Of a DNA stretch of 64,000 nt, positions 35,826 through 48,019 are shown one piece after another. Made by a program: the position numbers and the translations under genes. The notes beneath the pieces are model-generated. The model searched no databases. It saw only the letters and a program-made list of their open reading frames with translations, and was not told the DNA's origin. The stretch comes from Stenocarpella maydis (lineage: Eukaryota > Ascomycota > Sordariomycetes > Diaporthales > Diaporthaceae), in NCBI GenBank assembly GCA_002270565.1, contig NQMI01000004.1, forward strand, positions 620,001 through 684,000, given 5' to 3'. Each line of letters begins with the position of its first letter. The stretch's first letter is position 1.

Positions 35826-38800
35826 GATGACTGACTGACTCTGAAAGAGGGCAAACAATAAAACTGGTTGAAAGGGGGGTTTGGTTTTTTTTTTTTTTTT
35901 GATGGGGGAGGTGGAGCACGGTTTATATCCTGGAAGTATAAAAGGACGGCGCTTGGAAGACGGGAGGTATTGAGGCTGGGCAAGCTTCCTGAGCGCTTGG
36001 AGAAATGACACGGTATAATAGGTACGAGGCTGTGTGAACACACGTGGTACAGAAAGACGGGACGAAGTCTGGCGAGGAGTGCAGAGTTTGATTTGTGCAC
36101 AACGGGATGGTGTGGGAATTTCCGGACGAGGGAGAGGGGGATGTAAAGAGGTTTATATCAATAAGCTGTGCCGTTGGTGGATGAAGTGATGGCGCAACTC
36201 CAAAAGCACCCGATGTAATGCAGGGCAAGATAGGAACGGAATATTGCTCACGGACCCTGATTGAGGAATACGACCGTTGTGACGATGCAAGGTTGGCTTC
36301 TGACACACAGGCAGGGCTCCGTATATATTCTGCAGTGTAGGTGCGCAAGGACGAAGAAGGCTTCTCTAGCAGGTGTACCCGGACATCAGGATCGGGACCC
36401 GGCACCCAACCTCTCTCCCAGGGTGGGATGTGGCGCACATAGGGAAGAGAAGACAGTCCCTAGACCCATGTCGACGGGGGGGGGGTACTGTACAGTAGTA
36501 CCGTGTTGTTGCTGCAGGGCGAAAAGGGAAAAAACACACAAAAGACCCTGGCACTCCGAGTTCGAGATGAACATGGTTGCATGGACAACAATGTTGGTAC
36601 CCATCGACATGCAGGAAGGTTACATCCACCACGCAGAGGGTGCAGATGTGCAGATGTGGAACAGGGGGGTACACTGCCCTGGCTGGTCGCGCCTCGGAGA
36701 CCCGGGTCAATTTTAAAAAAGGGATTCTAGCTCGCGGAAGGATGAGATGCGAAAAGGAAGGACGGCATGGAGACTTACAGACACGGACAAGAGCTGATCG
36801 GCCGAGCTGCGCCAACAACCGCGCCGCGGGCCAACAACAGATGGTGGATGTAAGGCGGACAGGGCCTAACTTGTCGAGTTGTACGACTTGGGTGATGCGC
36901 CATGGCCTCAACAACAACAACAGAAAGGCTGTGGCCGAATCATGGGCAGGGGTGTGGGAGGGCATGTAGACGGCATGCAGGCGGCACCAGGGATGAGTGA
37001 TGCTGTGTCGGCTATTCTGCGCGGGTGCGGAGGAGGCGGGTCAGCTGGCCGCTTATTCGCTGCGGTAGGCGATGCCTCCGCCCGACAGTCGCAATATTGA
37101 AAGGCCACGACTTCTCGATGGGGCCTGGCGGATGGGCCATGGCCTGGATATGTGGCCGGGTTGCGGTACTAATGCCGTACGCCTCGTGGCCGCTGCCGTT
37201 GGCGATGCCAACTTTAGAAGTATTGGCTGCAAGCAGCGTCGCCGAGCGTCCGGAAGACTGGAATGCCGAGGGAGAAGTGCTCACTCAGCCCGGCATCAGA
37301 CAATTTTAGACGGCCGTTGTGCTTGCTGCTATACGCGTCTTCGGAGCCGTCCAGAACAAGCGCGGTCCATCCAGGCTGGCGGGCGATGCTAGCAGACACA
37401 GGATGACCCTGGACGGCGTCGTCATGTCCATTCACTCTTCATCCATTTTTCTGATGCACCGGAAACAAGCGAGGAGCCTTGAATTTGGGCACCTTGTCGG
37501 TGCTGCCCACGCCACTTTACATGGCGCGCGCCCCGTTGGGCTCGACTCAGCGCCTCGGTTTCATGTACAAACTCTTGTGACAAGCGGCATTTCGATGAGT
37601 GAGTCTATCTCGCCGCGGAGGGGGGGGGCAAGGCCCGGCTCATGGCATGCATACTGTACTGCCGTCGGCTGCATAACTTTGTACTTGTGTTCAGCAGAAG
37701 CGAGGGCACAGCATGGGGAGAGGGAGGGGGGGATACCAACCGGTTCGATGGGAATTGGGACATGGGACATGGGCAAATGGGCAAGTGGGCAGGTCAGATG
37801 GAGGAGGGATGCAGGTCAGATACAGTGCATAGTGGATAGATTGGCAAAGTGCAGCTGTGCCGTGCCGTGCTGCGTTCGTGCGTTCGTGCCAAGTTGCGAA
37901 CCTTGGAACTGTGGGAGAAACAGAGAAGCACAAAAGCAAGAGAAAGCAGGCTGCGCGGCTAATCCCTCGCCTCCCATTTGCTGAAGCGCCTGAGCAAGTG
38001 GGCCAGGCAGCACGGGTAGCAGCAGCAGCCTGGCAGTCCGGCAGACCTTGCCGGATGGGGAAAGTCACGAGCTGCCCGGCCTGCCCGGTCTGCCCTGCCC
38101 TGCCCTGCCCTGCCCTTGGAGACAATTTTAGAATGGGTGCACAACAGATGCGCTGCTACACTACAACCACCACTTCCCTCTTGCCGAAATGTGGCTGGCA
38201 AAGTCTGCCTCTCAGGTACCTACGTGTACTAACAGCAGGTGGGTCATTTCACTTCTGATGGGGGCCGCCTCTCACTGTTGGCTCACTGTTGGCTCACCGT
38301 TTCTTGATCCACCGCTGCGTGTACCATACCAGTCCCCATCCTTGCGTGCTTAGACTGTGCAGTAGCACTCTACAATCTCTACTTGCAGGCTCTATTATCT
38401 ACCGTTATCCACTCTGCCTGCTTACCCTCCCGGACTTGTGGCCCAGGACGAGTCTTGCCAGGCGGAGCCACGGGCATCATAGTAAACCATCTTGGTCCCT
38501 ACAGCGCCCTCGCCCTTGCCGTGCCCCCTCATCACTGTCCTCGTCCGGAGTCCCGCTCGCGTGTTTCGCCCTTCCTACTGCGAAGAAAGCTTACCTGGTG
38601 CGTGGTAAACTCAAGATACCAGACTAGTGCACCCAGGTCGTTCATCTGCACTGTCGCCTGAGGTGGCAGGCTCAGCGGCCACGGCGCCCACGGGACACAG
38701 TACGGTGGAAAAGGTTCCATCCAGCGCCATTTTCGGGAATGGCCTCAGAACAGAGTTACTAATAAGCTTCAATACGGACCTGCCCACCCATTTGGCTCTG

Positions 38801-41304
38801 CGCCCCTGTTTGAGATCAGAAACGTGACCAAGCCTTCGCTCTCATCCTCCGCCGACGCACGCCCTCCAACATAGCCCTCGCTATCATCCATCCTCTTGAT
38901 AGCTGGGTTCCCCGCCGTGGTGGCTGGTCGAAGCGTTGCGGAGCACATCACAACAGTCCCACCGTCCCACTGTCCCACACCGGAGAAGCGGTCTCCACAC
39001 CACTCGGCCGGGGCACCTCCGTCTCTGCTTGCATGCAGTGCGGGCTACCACTGCAGAGAATGGCATCCCGTTCCACTTTCTTGCCACCATAGCGGGCATA
39101 CATGCACGTCCAAGTCGATGTGTTGATTACTTACATGGCCGTCATGCCGGCGCACAGCATCTTCCCGACGAGACTCGCTCAGCCAGACGTGCCCGGGTTG
39201 GACTTACCGACATGCATAGTATTCTCACCTGTCAGGCTTCAGCACGGCGCTCTGATTTCCTCGGGTTACATACCCAACTACACCAGGTAGCCCGTTGGCA
39301 ACTCCCTCCTCTTGATTATTATCGCCTTTGTGTGACGAAATGGTCGCATGCAGGTCTTGAGGCAGTCGCTGTCAGCAACGGCCCACACTCTTTGCCCCTT
39401 GATCTGACCATCTCTCCCGCCTGCACTTCTTCAACCAAGATCTCCAGCTGTGAGGCTCGGCTCAGCTCGGCTGGGCAGGCAGGCAGCAAGGGCCGCCAGG
39501 CGCTGGTCTACACTACCATGTGCCCCATCAGGCAAGCATCTCCAGCACTCTGGAAGCTCGGGGCTAGCCTGCCGTGGTGTGGTTGCAATGCTGTGCCTCC
39601 CTCCTGCCGACCTGGCTCGACGCAAACTGACTCAACCGATGCACGCCGTCCTGAGTCGAGGGGTACGGCAGGCCTCTCTACCGCTGTCCTGGGACCGTCA
39701 ATCCGTCACCCTGAAACTTCTCGTATTGACATCAAGCTCGTCACGCCCTTGGAGGAATGCACCATTCCAGCGTTTTGCTCCTCCCCTGTGCGTGTTTCGT
39801 TTCAAGTCTGTGCAGACGTGAAGATCCAAAACACCGGTGGCGCACGGGCGCCCAAGCCCCTCGCAGACAGAAGCCTAGCTATCTGTCAACACGGTCATCA
39901 CCTTCCTGAAGGAGCCTCACATCCCACTTGATTCCGTTGCCGAAACCCGGGGTGCGGGGGCCGAGTGCCCAGGAGGAATCCCTGTCGTCACCGCATCCTC
40001 CGTGACCCGTCAAAAGACGCCATGCTGGTCCTTCGACTCAGGGACAATGTTTCATCACGGAGGATTGCGCTCTTGACTCAACTTCCTCATCCTCGATCTG
40101 CGGAGATGTTGTACGTTTCGGCCAATGCATGCAGTCTTGTCTTGTCGAAGAAGCCGCACCCTGCGACTGTGTACCATCGACCGTCGTGGCTGTCCATCAG
40201 CGACCCTCCCTTTCGTGGTCGGGTGGGGGGGGGGGGGGGAATTGATGATGGCCCCTAGGAGTGGTGACCGTCTCACTGCCCTTGGCTGGTGTTGCTCGTT
40301 GGGGAGGGCAGTCCGGGAGTGAGAGATGCCGTTGGGCAAGTCAGTCATGAGTCGATCCTCCGACGCTGCTGCAGCACATCTACACTGCATCGCAGGTCGT
40401 TGAGATAGTTAGGCAGACGGCAATTAGACATCGCCCGACCTCCCCAGGTGCCCATGACCCGCACGCTGATAGGTAAGCTATTCCGCAGCCCACATACTAG
40501 ACGCCTGCAACAGTCCAGGCGCGGTGCATTGTGTGCGGCCAGGCCGCGCTTGACACCATACGCAACCAACACAAACAAATCCCTCGCTTGCGGCGTCAAG
40601 CGCGGCAGTTGGACTTCACGCGTGTGGTGACAGATTTCCAATGCAATATCCCTCTCTTGTGCCAGGGAGGGCAATCCTCGATCCATCCATCAGATGTCTT
40701 ATCCCCCTCCCCCACCCCGGTGACGGCGTAGACCTTGGCCAAGGTGATATGGCGCGAGTCCCGGCCTGGTCCTTCGCGCCGAAGTGATATGTACGTTGGT
40801 GATAGGGGACGCGTGGTTTGTTATAACCTCCATATAGGTTGTGCGATGCGACGCCACGTCGCACCGACCACCTTTTCTCCAAGAGTCTTGCCCCAGTGTG
40901 TTGGGCGAAGGAATCCCATCGAGAATTCACATGATGCGAAAAATACTCCCTGGGAATGGGAGTCCTGAGAGCCAGGGTACATCGTCGAGAGGACGAGCTA
41001 CCAACACGAATCCTGATCAATTGATCCTTCCATGGCGGTATACCATTATGGAAATTGCAATCTGCTTATTTATTGCTCCTAGAGATTTAGTATAGTGAGC
41101 CATGTCATGGATGCGTCTAGTTATTTTTGCTCTTCTAGCCCTTGTGCCGGCCCCCAATAGTTATCCGGCGTGCACGTCAGACTTTTTCCCTCGTACGAAA
41201 TTGGACCGCCGGATAGAGTCTTTGAGTCCATGGTGTTGCCAATACTCGACGGGTCCCTGTAGAGAAGGCTCATCATTATCACATCGGGCATCATATAGGT
41301 AACT
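35826..41304. other. Gene-poor region, 5.5 kb
   Basis: GC-balanced, not RIP-like. Frames are open in several phases, the longest on the + strand at 38936-39931, but it is low-complexity with no domain, so I do not call it. Short local repeats are visible: TGCCC units at 38089-38115, TGGGCA-type units near 37762-37795, a duplicated CACTGTTGGCT at 38273-38294 and G runs near 36476-36486 and 40226-40238. The DUF3455 promoter occupies the first few hundred bases. Confidence 0.45.
38074..38116. repeat. CTGCC-type short tandem repeat
   Basis: CCTGCCCGG-type units degenerate into four tandem CCTGC/CCTGCC units. Copy number is easily altered by slippage. Confidence 0.7.
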
Positions 41305-42315
41305 AGCGGGCATGCGTACTCGCCCACCTCCACTTCTCTTCAGCGCCGGTATCCACGGAACACACAACCGCGGACAGCGTGATGGGGTCCGTCGGGTCGA
41401 AGCTGTCCATGGCGCCGAGGCGGTGCGGTATCGTCTTGCCGCCCTTGCCCTGGGGCCAGCGCTGGATGGACACGCGTGAACATCACCGCCCGGCCCGCGC
41501 CCTTCTCCCGCGACAGCACTTGGCCCGGGGCCCTGCTGAACCCGGCATGCGGGGACTGGGTTACGGTGGGGAGGGTGACGACGATGTTGCCGGCAATCAG
41601 CTCGGCGCAGGACCATATGAGAGTGGGCGCAAGGGGGGCGGGGGCAAGAATATCATGGGCGGATGGATGAAGTCCAATGCTGGACAGGAAGAGGACTCCG
41701 ATCTTGTTTGACCGGCTCATCTTTAGCGAAATGAACACCGGGATCGGGATGACAAAGGTCATCCGGTCGGCGGAAATCTTGATGGCTGTCCCCGAGGCAG
41801 CAATGTCGGTGATGCTTAGGCACTGTCTCTCCTTATGTCCAGGTCGCAGGCCGTTTGGAACGGCCGGCATTGGGATATTGTCAAGAAGGCCACAGCCACT
41901 TGGGAAATCACCAGGAAGGCGGTTCTACCGCACGCCAGGTACTTTGCGAGCCTGTCCGGAAAAATTCGTATATACAGGAACAGCATGCAAAGCTTGATGA
42001 GGGTGCCTTGGACGTGGTATATGGCTCCCGCGAGACGATCTCTCGACAGCAGTGCTAGTTGTTTACCTTGTTACTAAGCTTTGAGGAGTTGGTCTTGGGA
42101 AATTCACAGTACTTGTAGCTTGTAGACGTCCATGTATGAGTGCCGGAAGTTGATATCGTAGATGTGCTTCCCAAGTCCTTCGATTCTGACTTGAGAAATG
42201 TCAGTACCGAATTAGGGTGATCGCCTTGCCCAATAGCTACTGCAATGGCCAGCAAAAGGATCATCACAATCCGGTCAGCTCGACTTCGAACAATTCTGCT
42301 CCAGACGGGAATGGT
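41305..42315 (-). pseudogene. Decayed fungal rhodopsin-domain (PTH11-like) integral membrane protein
   Basis: Family: seven-helix fungal membrane proteins with the 'rhodopsin' domain often annotated PTH11-like. Reading 5' to 3' on the - strand, recognisable blocks fall in different frames. These are a first helix MILLLAIAVAI (about 42280), DLGKHIYDINFRHSYMDVYK (about 42150), and GTLIKLCMLFLYIRIFPDRL with AFLVISQVAVAFLTISQC (about 41990-41870). Next come CLSITDIAASGTAIKISADR with FVIPIPVFISLKMSRSNKIG (about 41830-41700) and TLIWSCAELIAGNIVVTLPT (about 41610). The last is a C-terminal LGAMDSFDPTDPITLSAVVC (about 41400). At least three frame changes (near 42180, 41845 and 41560) break the gene. 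No single frame could give a working protein. The sequence is not AT-rich, so RIP is not the cause. Confidence 0.75.
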
Positions 42316-42946
42316 CTTAGCGGCGAGACAGGCCATGCAAAAGTGACAACCGCAGGGCAACGGGGCCATTCACAAAGCGAGGTCTTGGTCCATATAGACG
42401 ATACAGGCAGTCTCGAGGGTAATGTCGCGAACGTCCAAGTCATCCCAGAGCGTCCACGTCAGTTGCTCCGAGAGGGCAGGCGGCATGTCGTGTGATTGAT
42501 TCAAATCCATTTTGCCGCTTCCATCCAGGAGAGCGGCTCGCTCTATTACATGTTTCAAAACGCGGTCCATGAAGACCTGGCCGGACACGAAGAGATCATG
42601 GATGGCGACAAGGACCAGAATGCAGCTTTTACGGTCGCTCGCTGGGAGTTTGTTCCACTTGCTGGGATCCTTGAACTCTGGTCGCTCGCTGGGGTAAGTG
42701 CAAGGCATCACGATATACAGGGTGAGGCCCTCGGTGAGGATTTTTGTAGTTGGCTTCAACCTTGTTCGGATCTTGGAGCTCCCATCGACGCGGTATGTAG
42801 TCTCAATCACCAAGTGTCCTCATCGTACATGGAGTTGATGACGGTGACCTCGTCCTGTATGGCCTCGGGAATAGGGATAAGTTAGCCTCGAAGTCCGTTG
42901 TAAAGTTTGGCGCACTGATAAACTGGAACTGTCCTTGTTCAGCCAT
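42310..42946 (-). pseudogene. Decayed RWD-domain / RING-finger protein
   Basis: Start codon at 42946. The first frame reads an RWD-type opening with EAIQDEVTVINSMYDEDT. At about 42812 one base is missing (ACTTGGTG where a further T is expected) and the homologous reading VIETTYRVDG continues in another frame. It goes on through YIVMPCTYPSERPEF and a helical region to the RING: ETACIVYMDQDLAL, a TGA stop at 42370-42372, then MAPLPCGCHFCMACLA in the same frame. The second RING cysteine is Tyr. The similarity is to RWD-RING (RNF14-like, RBR) ubiquitin ligases. Sequence ends abruptly at about 42315, where the next relic starts. With a frameshift, a stop and a lost zinc ligand it cannot work. Confidence 0.7.
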
Positions 42947-44166
42947 CTGCTCGGTGCGTCCTCAAGTCTCCGTAGAATGGAATGTGACAAGGTTGGGCAC
43001 GCGTTGGATGGAGCCCAAAAGCAGGCTGGACGATGTTGGTCAACCGCCTTGCTCCAAACGGTGGTATGCGGAAAATTCGGACAGGGGCAGCTCAATTCTC
43101 AGGCCCAGTAAACCAAAGTGAGGAATATCTCGTTGCCTCGGCGACTATGGATGAGGATACAGACGCCGAAACCAAGGGCGAGGGACGACCCTCCCCGGGG
43201 CAAAACAATTTCGCCAATATCTCGTCATCTACCTGGGAAATACTAGCTACAGAAGCCTAGTCGGAGAATTTCGGGATCGAAGAACAACGCGTGTGCAATC
43301 TTATGACTGGAACAGTTGATGCCTTCACACAATCCGTGACAGTCCTGGTGTGTCAATCCGATGTTGGCATGAGCACATGTACATTTTATCATGGGTCTCC
43401 AGGCCGATGAATCCACCATGGCACACCTGTTTACACTAGCTCTTGGAAAAGGCACTGAGTATTTCCTGATTGATGAGCAATTGTGCGAGACTCGTATCAA
43501 ATGGTGGATCCTACGCCTTCCTCCTATCCACGAAGTTCAAATAATGCTGAAAGACTCACTCGGCCTGGAAATGACCAGGTATGAAAGTGGGATGCATTGG
43601 CTGCATCATAACCAAAGGTCGTCCCAATTGCGCCGAATCCTAGTATCCAAATACATGCTGGGCACCTAGCAGTACTGTCCTATAACAAGGGCACTCAGTT
43701 CTCATCTTTCAGTTTGGTTTGGAGGTACCATACGGTACCTATGTAGTGAGCATGGTAAACCAAGTCCCCGGGACCTACCGAAGGAACCAAGCGTGTTGCT
43801 TCAACAATGGTAGCGGCATAATACCAACCCCGGCAGGTTCTAAAGTTGTTTAGCCCTTGGCAAGTTTAAAGATGCCGTAGCTGCTGTAGCATGCATTGAC
43901 CGTTCCCAAGGCGAATTGAATCGACAGGTTAGCAGCTCAGCCCATCTGCCCTCAAAAGCACTGCGAGTGCGGTGCACCGCACCGCATAAGCTGGGGCGCC
44001 TAGCCTCCCTCAGCTTTACTACCTACTACCCCTTAACTTAACAAGCTTCAGCCCTACCAACGAACTGCTGGAGGCGCAGCGGCGCCCGGGGCCACCGTCG
44101 GATAAGCCGCTGGGGTTCTGAAGCCTATTTATTATCAGCAGGACAGACGTCGACGCCCACTCGGAG
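42947..44166. other. Intergenic / decayed sequence, 1.2 kb
   Basis: Short frames on both strands (+ 43033-43260, - 43243-43500, + 43391-43669) have gene-like composition but no recognisable domain and no joining splice sites that I could establish. They may be more relics like the two beside them. The last 300 bases are the promoter of the LRR/F-box-like gene. Confidence 0.4.
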
Positions 44167-45555
44167 ATGCTCAAAGTTACCACAACCTCGTGTTTTGTTG
44201 CCAGAGCATGGCAACCTTATACCAGAATGGCTGCATCCGATTCGATTATCTGGGACTTTGAGAAGGCGAGCCAGACGGGATCCCAAAATACACCAGCCTC
44301 AACCATTGTCGGCAACGTGCGCAATATCCTGCGGAACCCCAACGCATCAAAGGTCATTCAACACGTTACCCTGCGCGGCGTGCCACAAATCAGGCATCTA
44401 CAAAGGACCTTCTTTACAGCAAGACTTGAGCCACAAGAGGTAGAAACACTGAAGACATGGGTTTCCGAGGTGCAGGTCCCAGAAATCAAACTCGCCGCCA
44501 CGCCACAAGGCCAGGACGAATGCGACTCACCGTCAGTGACCCGGGCAGTCGCCGCCGTGCTCTCGCGTGTCCCCGACATGAAGACGCTCGAGATTCACAC
44601 TTTCGACCGGACCGCCGAGGATGACGAGGGTCAGCCACTCCCCGCGGGCGACCCGTTCATGGCGCGCCTGCTGCACCTCGTCATCTCGTCACCGCTTGGC
44701 TTCGGGCGTGTGCTGGAGATGGCCAGAATCTTGGTCCCCCGGCCCGAGGATGACCCCGAGGATGAGATGGACTACTACGTCTACCCCTCGTCCCTCCTGC
44801 CGCTGTTCAGCCTGCCGAGCATCCAGTGCATCGAGGCCCACCGCGTCGACGATGGCGGCGAGCCTGTCCCGGCGACCCCCGGCGTCACCTGCCAGACGCT
44901 GAGGGAGCTGCACCTGGCCCGGTGCCAGCTCACCGAGGAAAGCCTCGGCCTCCTGCTTGCGGCTTCCCCCAAGGTCGCGAAACTCCACTGCGACCTCGTC
45001 ATGGACGCAGAGCACATGAGCGGATGGTACGACCTTGGCAGGGTTCGAGCCTCCCTCGGTGGTCTCAAGAGTTCGCTGGAGGATTTGTCCCTCGCGCTGA
45101 ACCTCTGGTCGTCCACTGCTATCGACTGTGGCGAGAAGGGCCCATGGGGTATCCGCGGGTCGCTGGGGTCGCTCAGGGACTTTGAACGCCTGACAAGGTT
45201 GTCTGTTTCGCTGCCTGTCCTCCTCGGGTGGCGCGTTCAAGGCGCCGGCAAGCTAGCTGGCATGCTTCCGGCGGGCATCCGGTCTTTGACAATCACGAAT
45301 GAGATGTACTTCTGGTGGCACTACGAGTGGGACGGCGTTGATTGGGACCATCAAAGCAGTAAGTATGACATGCCGCGGTGGCGATGGATAGAGGAAAAGG
45401 TTTTGGAGTATCTTGAAAGCCGTCCGGGCAGTCTTCGAGAATTAGTTCTGGAAATCTCAACTGGTGGCGAGGCTGAAAGAGGCGCGCAGCTCAGAGACAC
45501 CTTGGCATCAAAAGGGAAGGCCGTAGGGGTTAAAGTAGAAGTCCATTTGAATTGA
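44167..45555 (+). CDS. Leucine-rich-repeat / F-box-like protein, function unknown
   Basis: Single-exon frame of 462 aa. From about residue 70 it shows irregular leucine-rich units typical of fungal F-box/LRR proteins: VTLRGVPQI, MKTLEIHTFD, LRELHLARCQLTEESLGLLL, SSLEDLSLALNLWSS, FERLTRLSVSLPVLL, IRSLTITNEMYFWW, SLRELVLEIST. No clear F-box is visible at the N-terminus, so either the first exon is missing or the F-box has diverged. Met 1 at 44167 or Met 21 at 44227 are both possible starts. If it is an F-box protein it would choose substrates for SCF ubiquitin ligase; this is inference. GC3-rich codon use and the long frame support a real gene. It converges on the esterase gene. Confidence 0.75.
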   Translation: MLKVTTTSCFVARAWQPYTRMAASDSIIWDFEKASQTGSQNTPASTIVGNVRNILRNPNASKVIQHVTLRGVPQIRHLQRTFFTARLEPQEVETLKTWVSEVQVPEIKLAATPQGQDECDSPSVTRAVAAVLSRVPDMKTLEIHTFDRTAEDDEGQPLPAGDPFMARLLHLVISSPLGFGRVLEMARILVPRPEDDPEDEMDYYVYPSSLLPLFSLPSIQCIEAHRVDDGGEPVPATPGVTCQTLRELHLARCQLTEESLGLLLAASPKVAKLHCDLVMDAEHMSGWYDLGRVRASLGGLKSSLEDLSLALNLWSSTAIDCGEKGPWGIRGSLGSLRDFERLTRLSVSLPVLLGWRVQGAGKLAGMLPAGIRSLTITNEMYFWWHYEWDGVDWDHQSSKYDMPRWRWIEEKVLEYLESRPGSLRELVLEISTGGEAERGAQLRDTLASKGKAVGVKVEVHLN

Positions 45556-45965
45556 TAATGAAGGAGGAAAAGCCACACGTCATTAAATACCTTGTCAGCC
45601 TTACTACAGTGCAGTGATGTAGTAATACCATACTCTGCTCTCCCATCTAAAGACCACTTTAAGCAGTTGTGCCCTTCCTGGCGAGACAGGTAAACCGACG
45701 AAGTTGCGATCAAACCGGTGTTTAGTTTTCTTTTGGCTTACAACATTAGCCTTTTTGCATACCACAATATGTAGAAACCTCGTCTCATCCGCATCATATG
45801 CCCGCTAGCTCACCGATGCGGCAAAGGTTCAACGCTGACAGTTCACACCCCCGGATAAGAACCGGGTTACGTGGAAAGAAAATTGAATATTAAAGATGAT
45901 TTTTTTTCTTTATATACCTATATGTATCTTATAACTAGCCTGTGTGCTCAAGGCTGTCGTCGTCC
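45556..45965. other. Intergenic between convergent genes
   Basis: Short 3' flanks with a T run near 45900-45910 and AT-rich tail. Nothing else is seen. Confidence 0.6.
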
Positions 45966-48019
45966 TTAGCACGGGCATCCATCACCTCCACCACAAGCGT
46001 TACAATCCGAGCGGAAGTTAAAGGTACACGCGAAGATCCCGAACCCCTTCGCATTAGCCAGACAATTCAAGCACTGAATAGCAGCAATCTGGCAGTTGAC
46101 ATTCACCCCAGGTTCAGATGCTGGCAGGTTTGGCCGAGCCGCAGCGGTCGGCACGTCACAGCCCGAGGCCTCGCTGGGCGCGATCGCCGCGGCCTTGATG
46201 ACCGCGGCGTTGTCCTCGGCCATCCGCCAGAGCACCAGGTTGGCGATGATGGCGTGGCCGCCCGGCTGTGGGTGGAACACGCGCTTGATGTCGTCCGAGA
46301 CAAAGTCCGCCACGCCCAGGCCGGAGCGCCCGCGGAAGGCAGGGTCCGCGGCGCTGCCGTCGGGAAGGGAGACCTCGAGGGTTTTGTTCTGGGCCTGGGC
46401 TTCTATGATGTATGTCTCGATGGAGCCCTGGAAGGTTTCGTTGACGCCGGGGGCGCTCGTGTCCCCTGAGGACGTGCCGTCCTGCCTGGGCCGGACAGAC
46501 TCGCCACTTCTCGTGGTGAGAGAGCCGAGGTGGCCGATGGGGTTAAAGGCGCGCCGGGGAGAGCCAAGGTGGTCCACAGCTCGCTTGGGGGTCTCCGTGA
46601 GGAGGTCCAGCACGCTCTTCTCATCCGGGTCCGGCTCAGACAGGAGCGGTGCCACGGGATCGGCACCCAAGAGCGCAGACTCGTCCATGCTTCTGGGAAT
46701 CAGCGTGGAAATGTTGCCGTTGCTGGTCCACTCGAAGAAGAGGAGGCCGTCTCTATCTCCTGCCGGCTCCTTCACGCCAGCTTCGCAGAAGCGACCTTGC
46801 AGCACCGAGAAATATTGGTCGTACCCCACGTACTCAAAGGCTGACCCTGCCCTCTGGACGGCATCTTCGATAGCGGCGTTTGTGGCCAGAGTTAGCTCGT
46901 TCATCCGCGTCCTCCGATCCGCCGTCAACATCTGCTTGTTCTGGGTGTTGAACCAAAACGACCAGGTGGTGTTGTCACAACCCGTGGTGCTGTTGTCGAA
47001 GAAGGCTGCATAGCCAGTGACATAGATCTTGCGGCCTGTGTTGATCTTGTCTGCCAGACCAGCATACAGCTTGTCCAGGTTCCCAGGCAAGGTGTCCCTG
47101 ATGAGGTTCTGGGTGGCCTGCAGCTCGTCCTCGCAGTTCCGGAACGGATTCCATTGGAAAACGCACGCGTTCAGAATGTCGCTGAGGCCAACATCGTTGC
47201 CGCCCGCGCTGACGGTGATGAGATCATATCCTGTGCCCAGCTGAGACGCTTGGCTGGACAGAATCTCGGGGCTTGTGGCGCCGGAGCAGGACAGGTACTC
47301 AAAGGCCGCGGCAGGATCCTGGGGCATCATGGTGTTTTCTTGGATAAAGACCGGGTAGGACTGATCGTAACGGGCGCAGGCGGTGGGCGAGTTGCCATAG
47401 GGGCTCCCGGACCCAATACCGGCGGAACTAGAGAGACTGTGTCAGTGCCCCGGTGTTGTGACTTGATGGTGTTTCCTGGAGTGCTGCTGAACATACTATG
47501 AGTCTCCGATCGCCGCCCACTTTTTCACCCACGACATGTCGTATGGGCTAGGGGGGGCTGCCTGAGACGAGTCCCAGCTATTGTCACAGATACAAAGACT
47601 GGCATTGCTGTTGAAGCGGTCAGAGAGGATTCTAACACAGGATGCACGACATCCGTGGCCGGATTCTTACGTACTTCGAACCACACCATGCTTGTCCGAG
47701 ACCGCTGCATTGTGACAAACACGAAGAACCCGTAGCGCAGCTCGAAACGCATTGGCCCTCAATAATTCCTCTGGGCAGTGCATTAGTATGAGATTCAGAG
47801 CAATGTGCCGATGGGGTGGGCGTCTTGTCGTCAGACTCACTTGTCCTCGTTTGCTACAGCAAGACAGCGGTGCGCAGCGGTTCCATCAGCGGGACATGCG
47901 TCGAAAACGGCTGCCTTACATTGATCAGCCGCGACCAACGAGTCGGTGGAATTGCCAGCATCAGCTTGGGCTATGGCACGTCCGGCAATGGCACCTAGCA
48001 GAAATGTTTCGAATTTCAT
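45966..48019 (-). CDS. Secreted SGNH-type esterase/lipase with Cys-rich ends
   Basis: Four exons: 48019-47841, 47770-47675, 47607-47497 and 47427-45966 (introns 70, 67 and 69 nt; the first has branch site TACTAAT). Together they give 615 aa. Residues 1-19 are a signal peptide. Next comes a cysteine-rich region of about 80 residues (CVSSCATGSSCLSQC and CICDNSWD). The SGNH hydrolase then has block I AIGDSYSAGIGSG with Ser128, block III GGNDVG at 204-209 and block V with FHPQPGGH near residue 510, which holds the catalytic His. A second Cys-rich tail (NCQIAAIQCLNCL... ending GGDGCPC) closes the protein. The enzyme should hydrolyse an ester outside the cell; the substrate is unknown. The exon 2 reading was chosen because it alone continues both the Cys pattern and the flanking frames. 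Confidence 0.88.

Noticed and set aside
38936..39931. 331-codon open frame on the + strand in the gene-poor region
   Set aside because: Low-complexity Ser/Arg/Pro/His-rich product, no domain, no signal peptide, and other phases are equally open. It looks like chance in GC-rich DNA.
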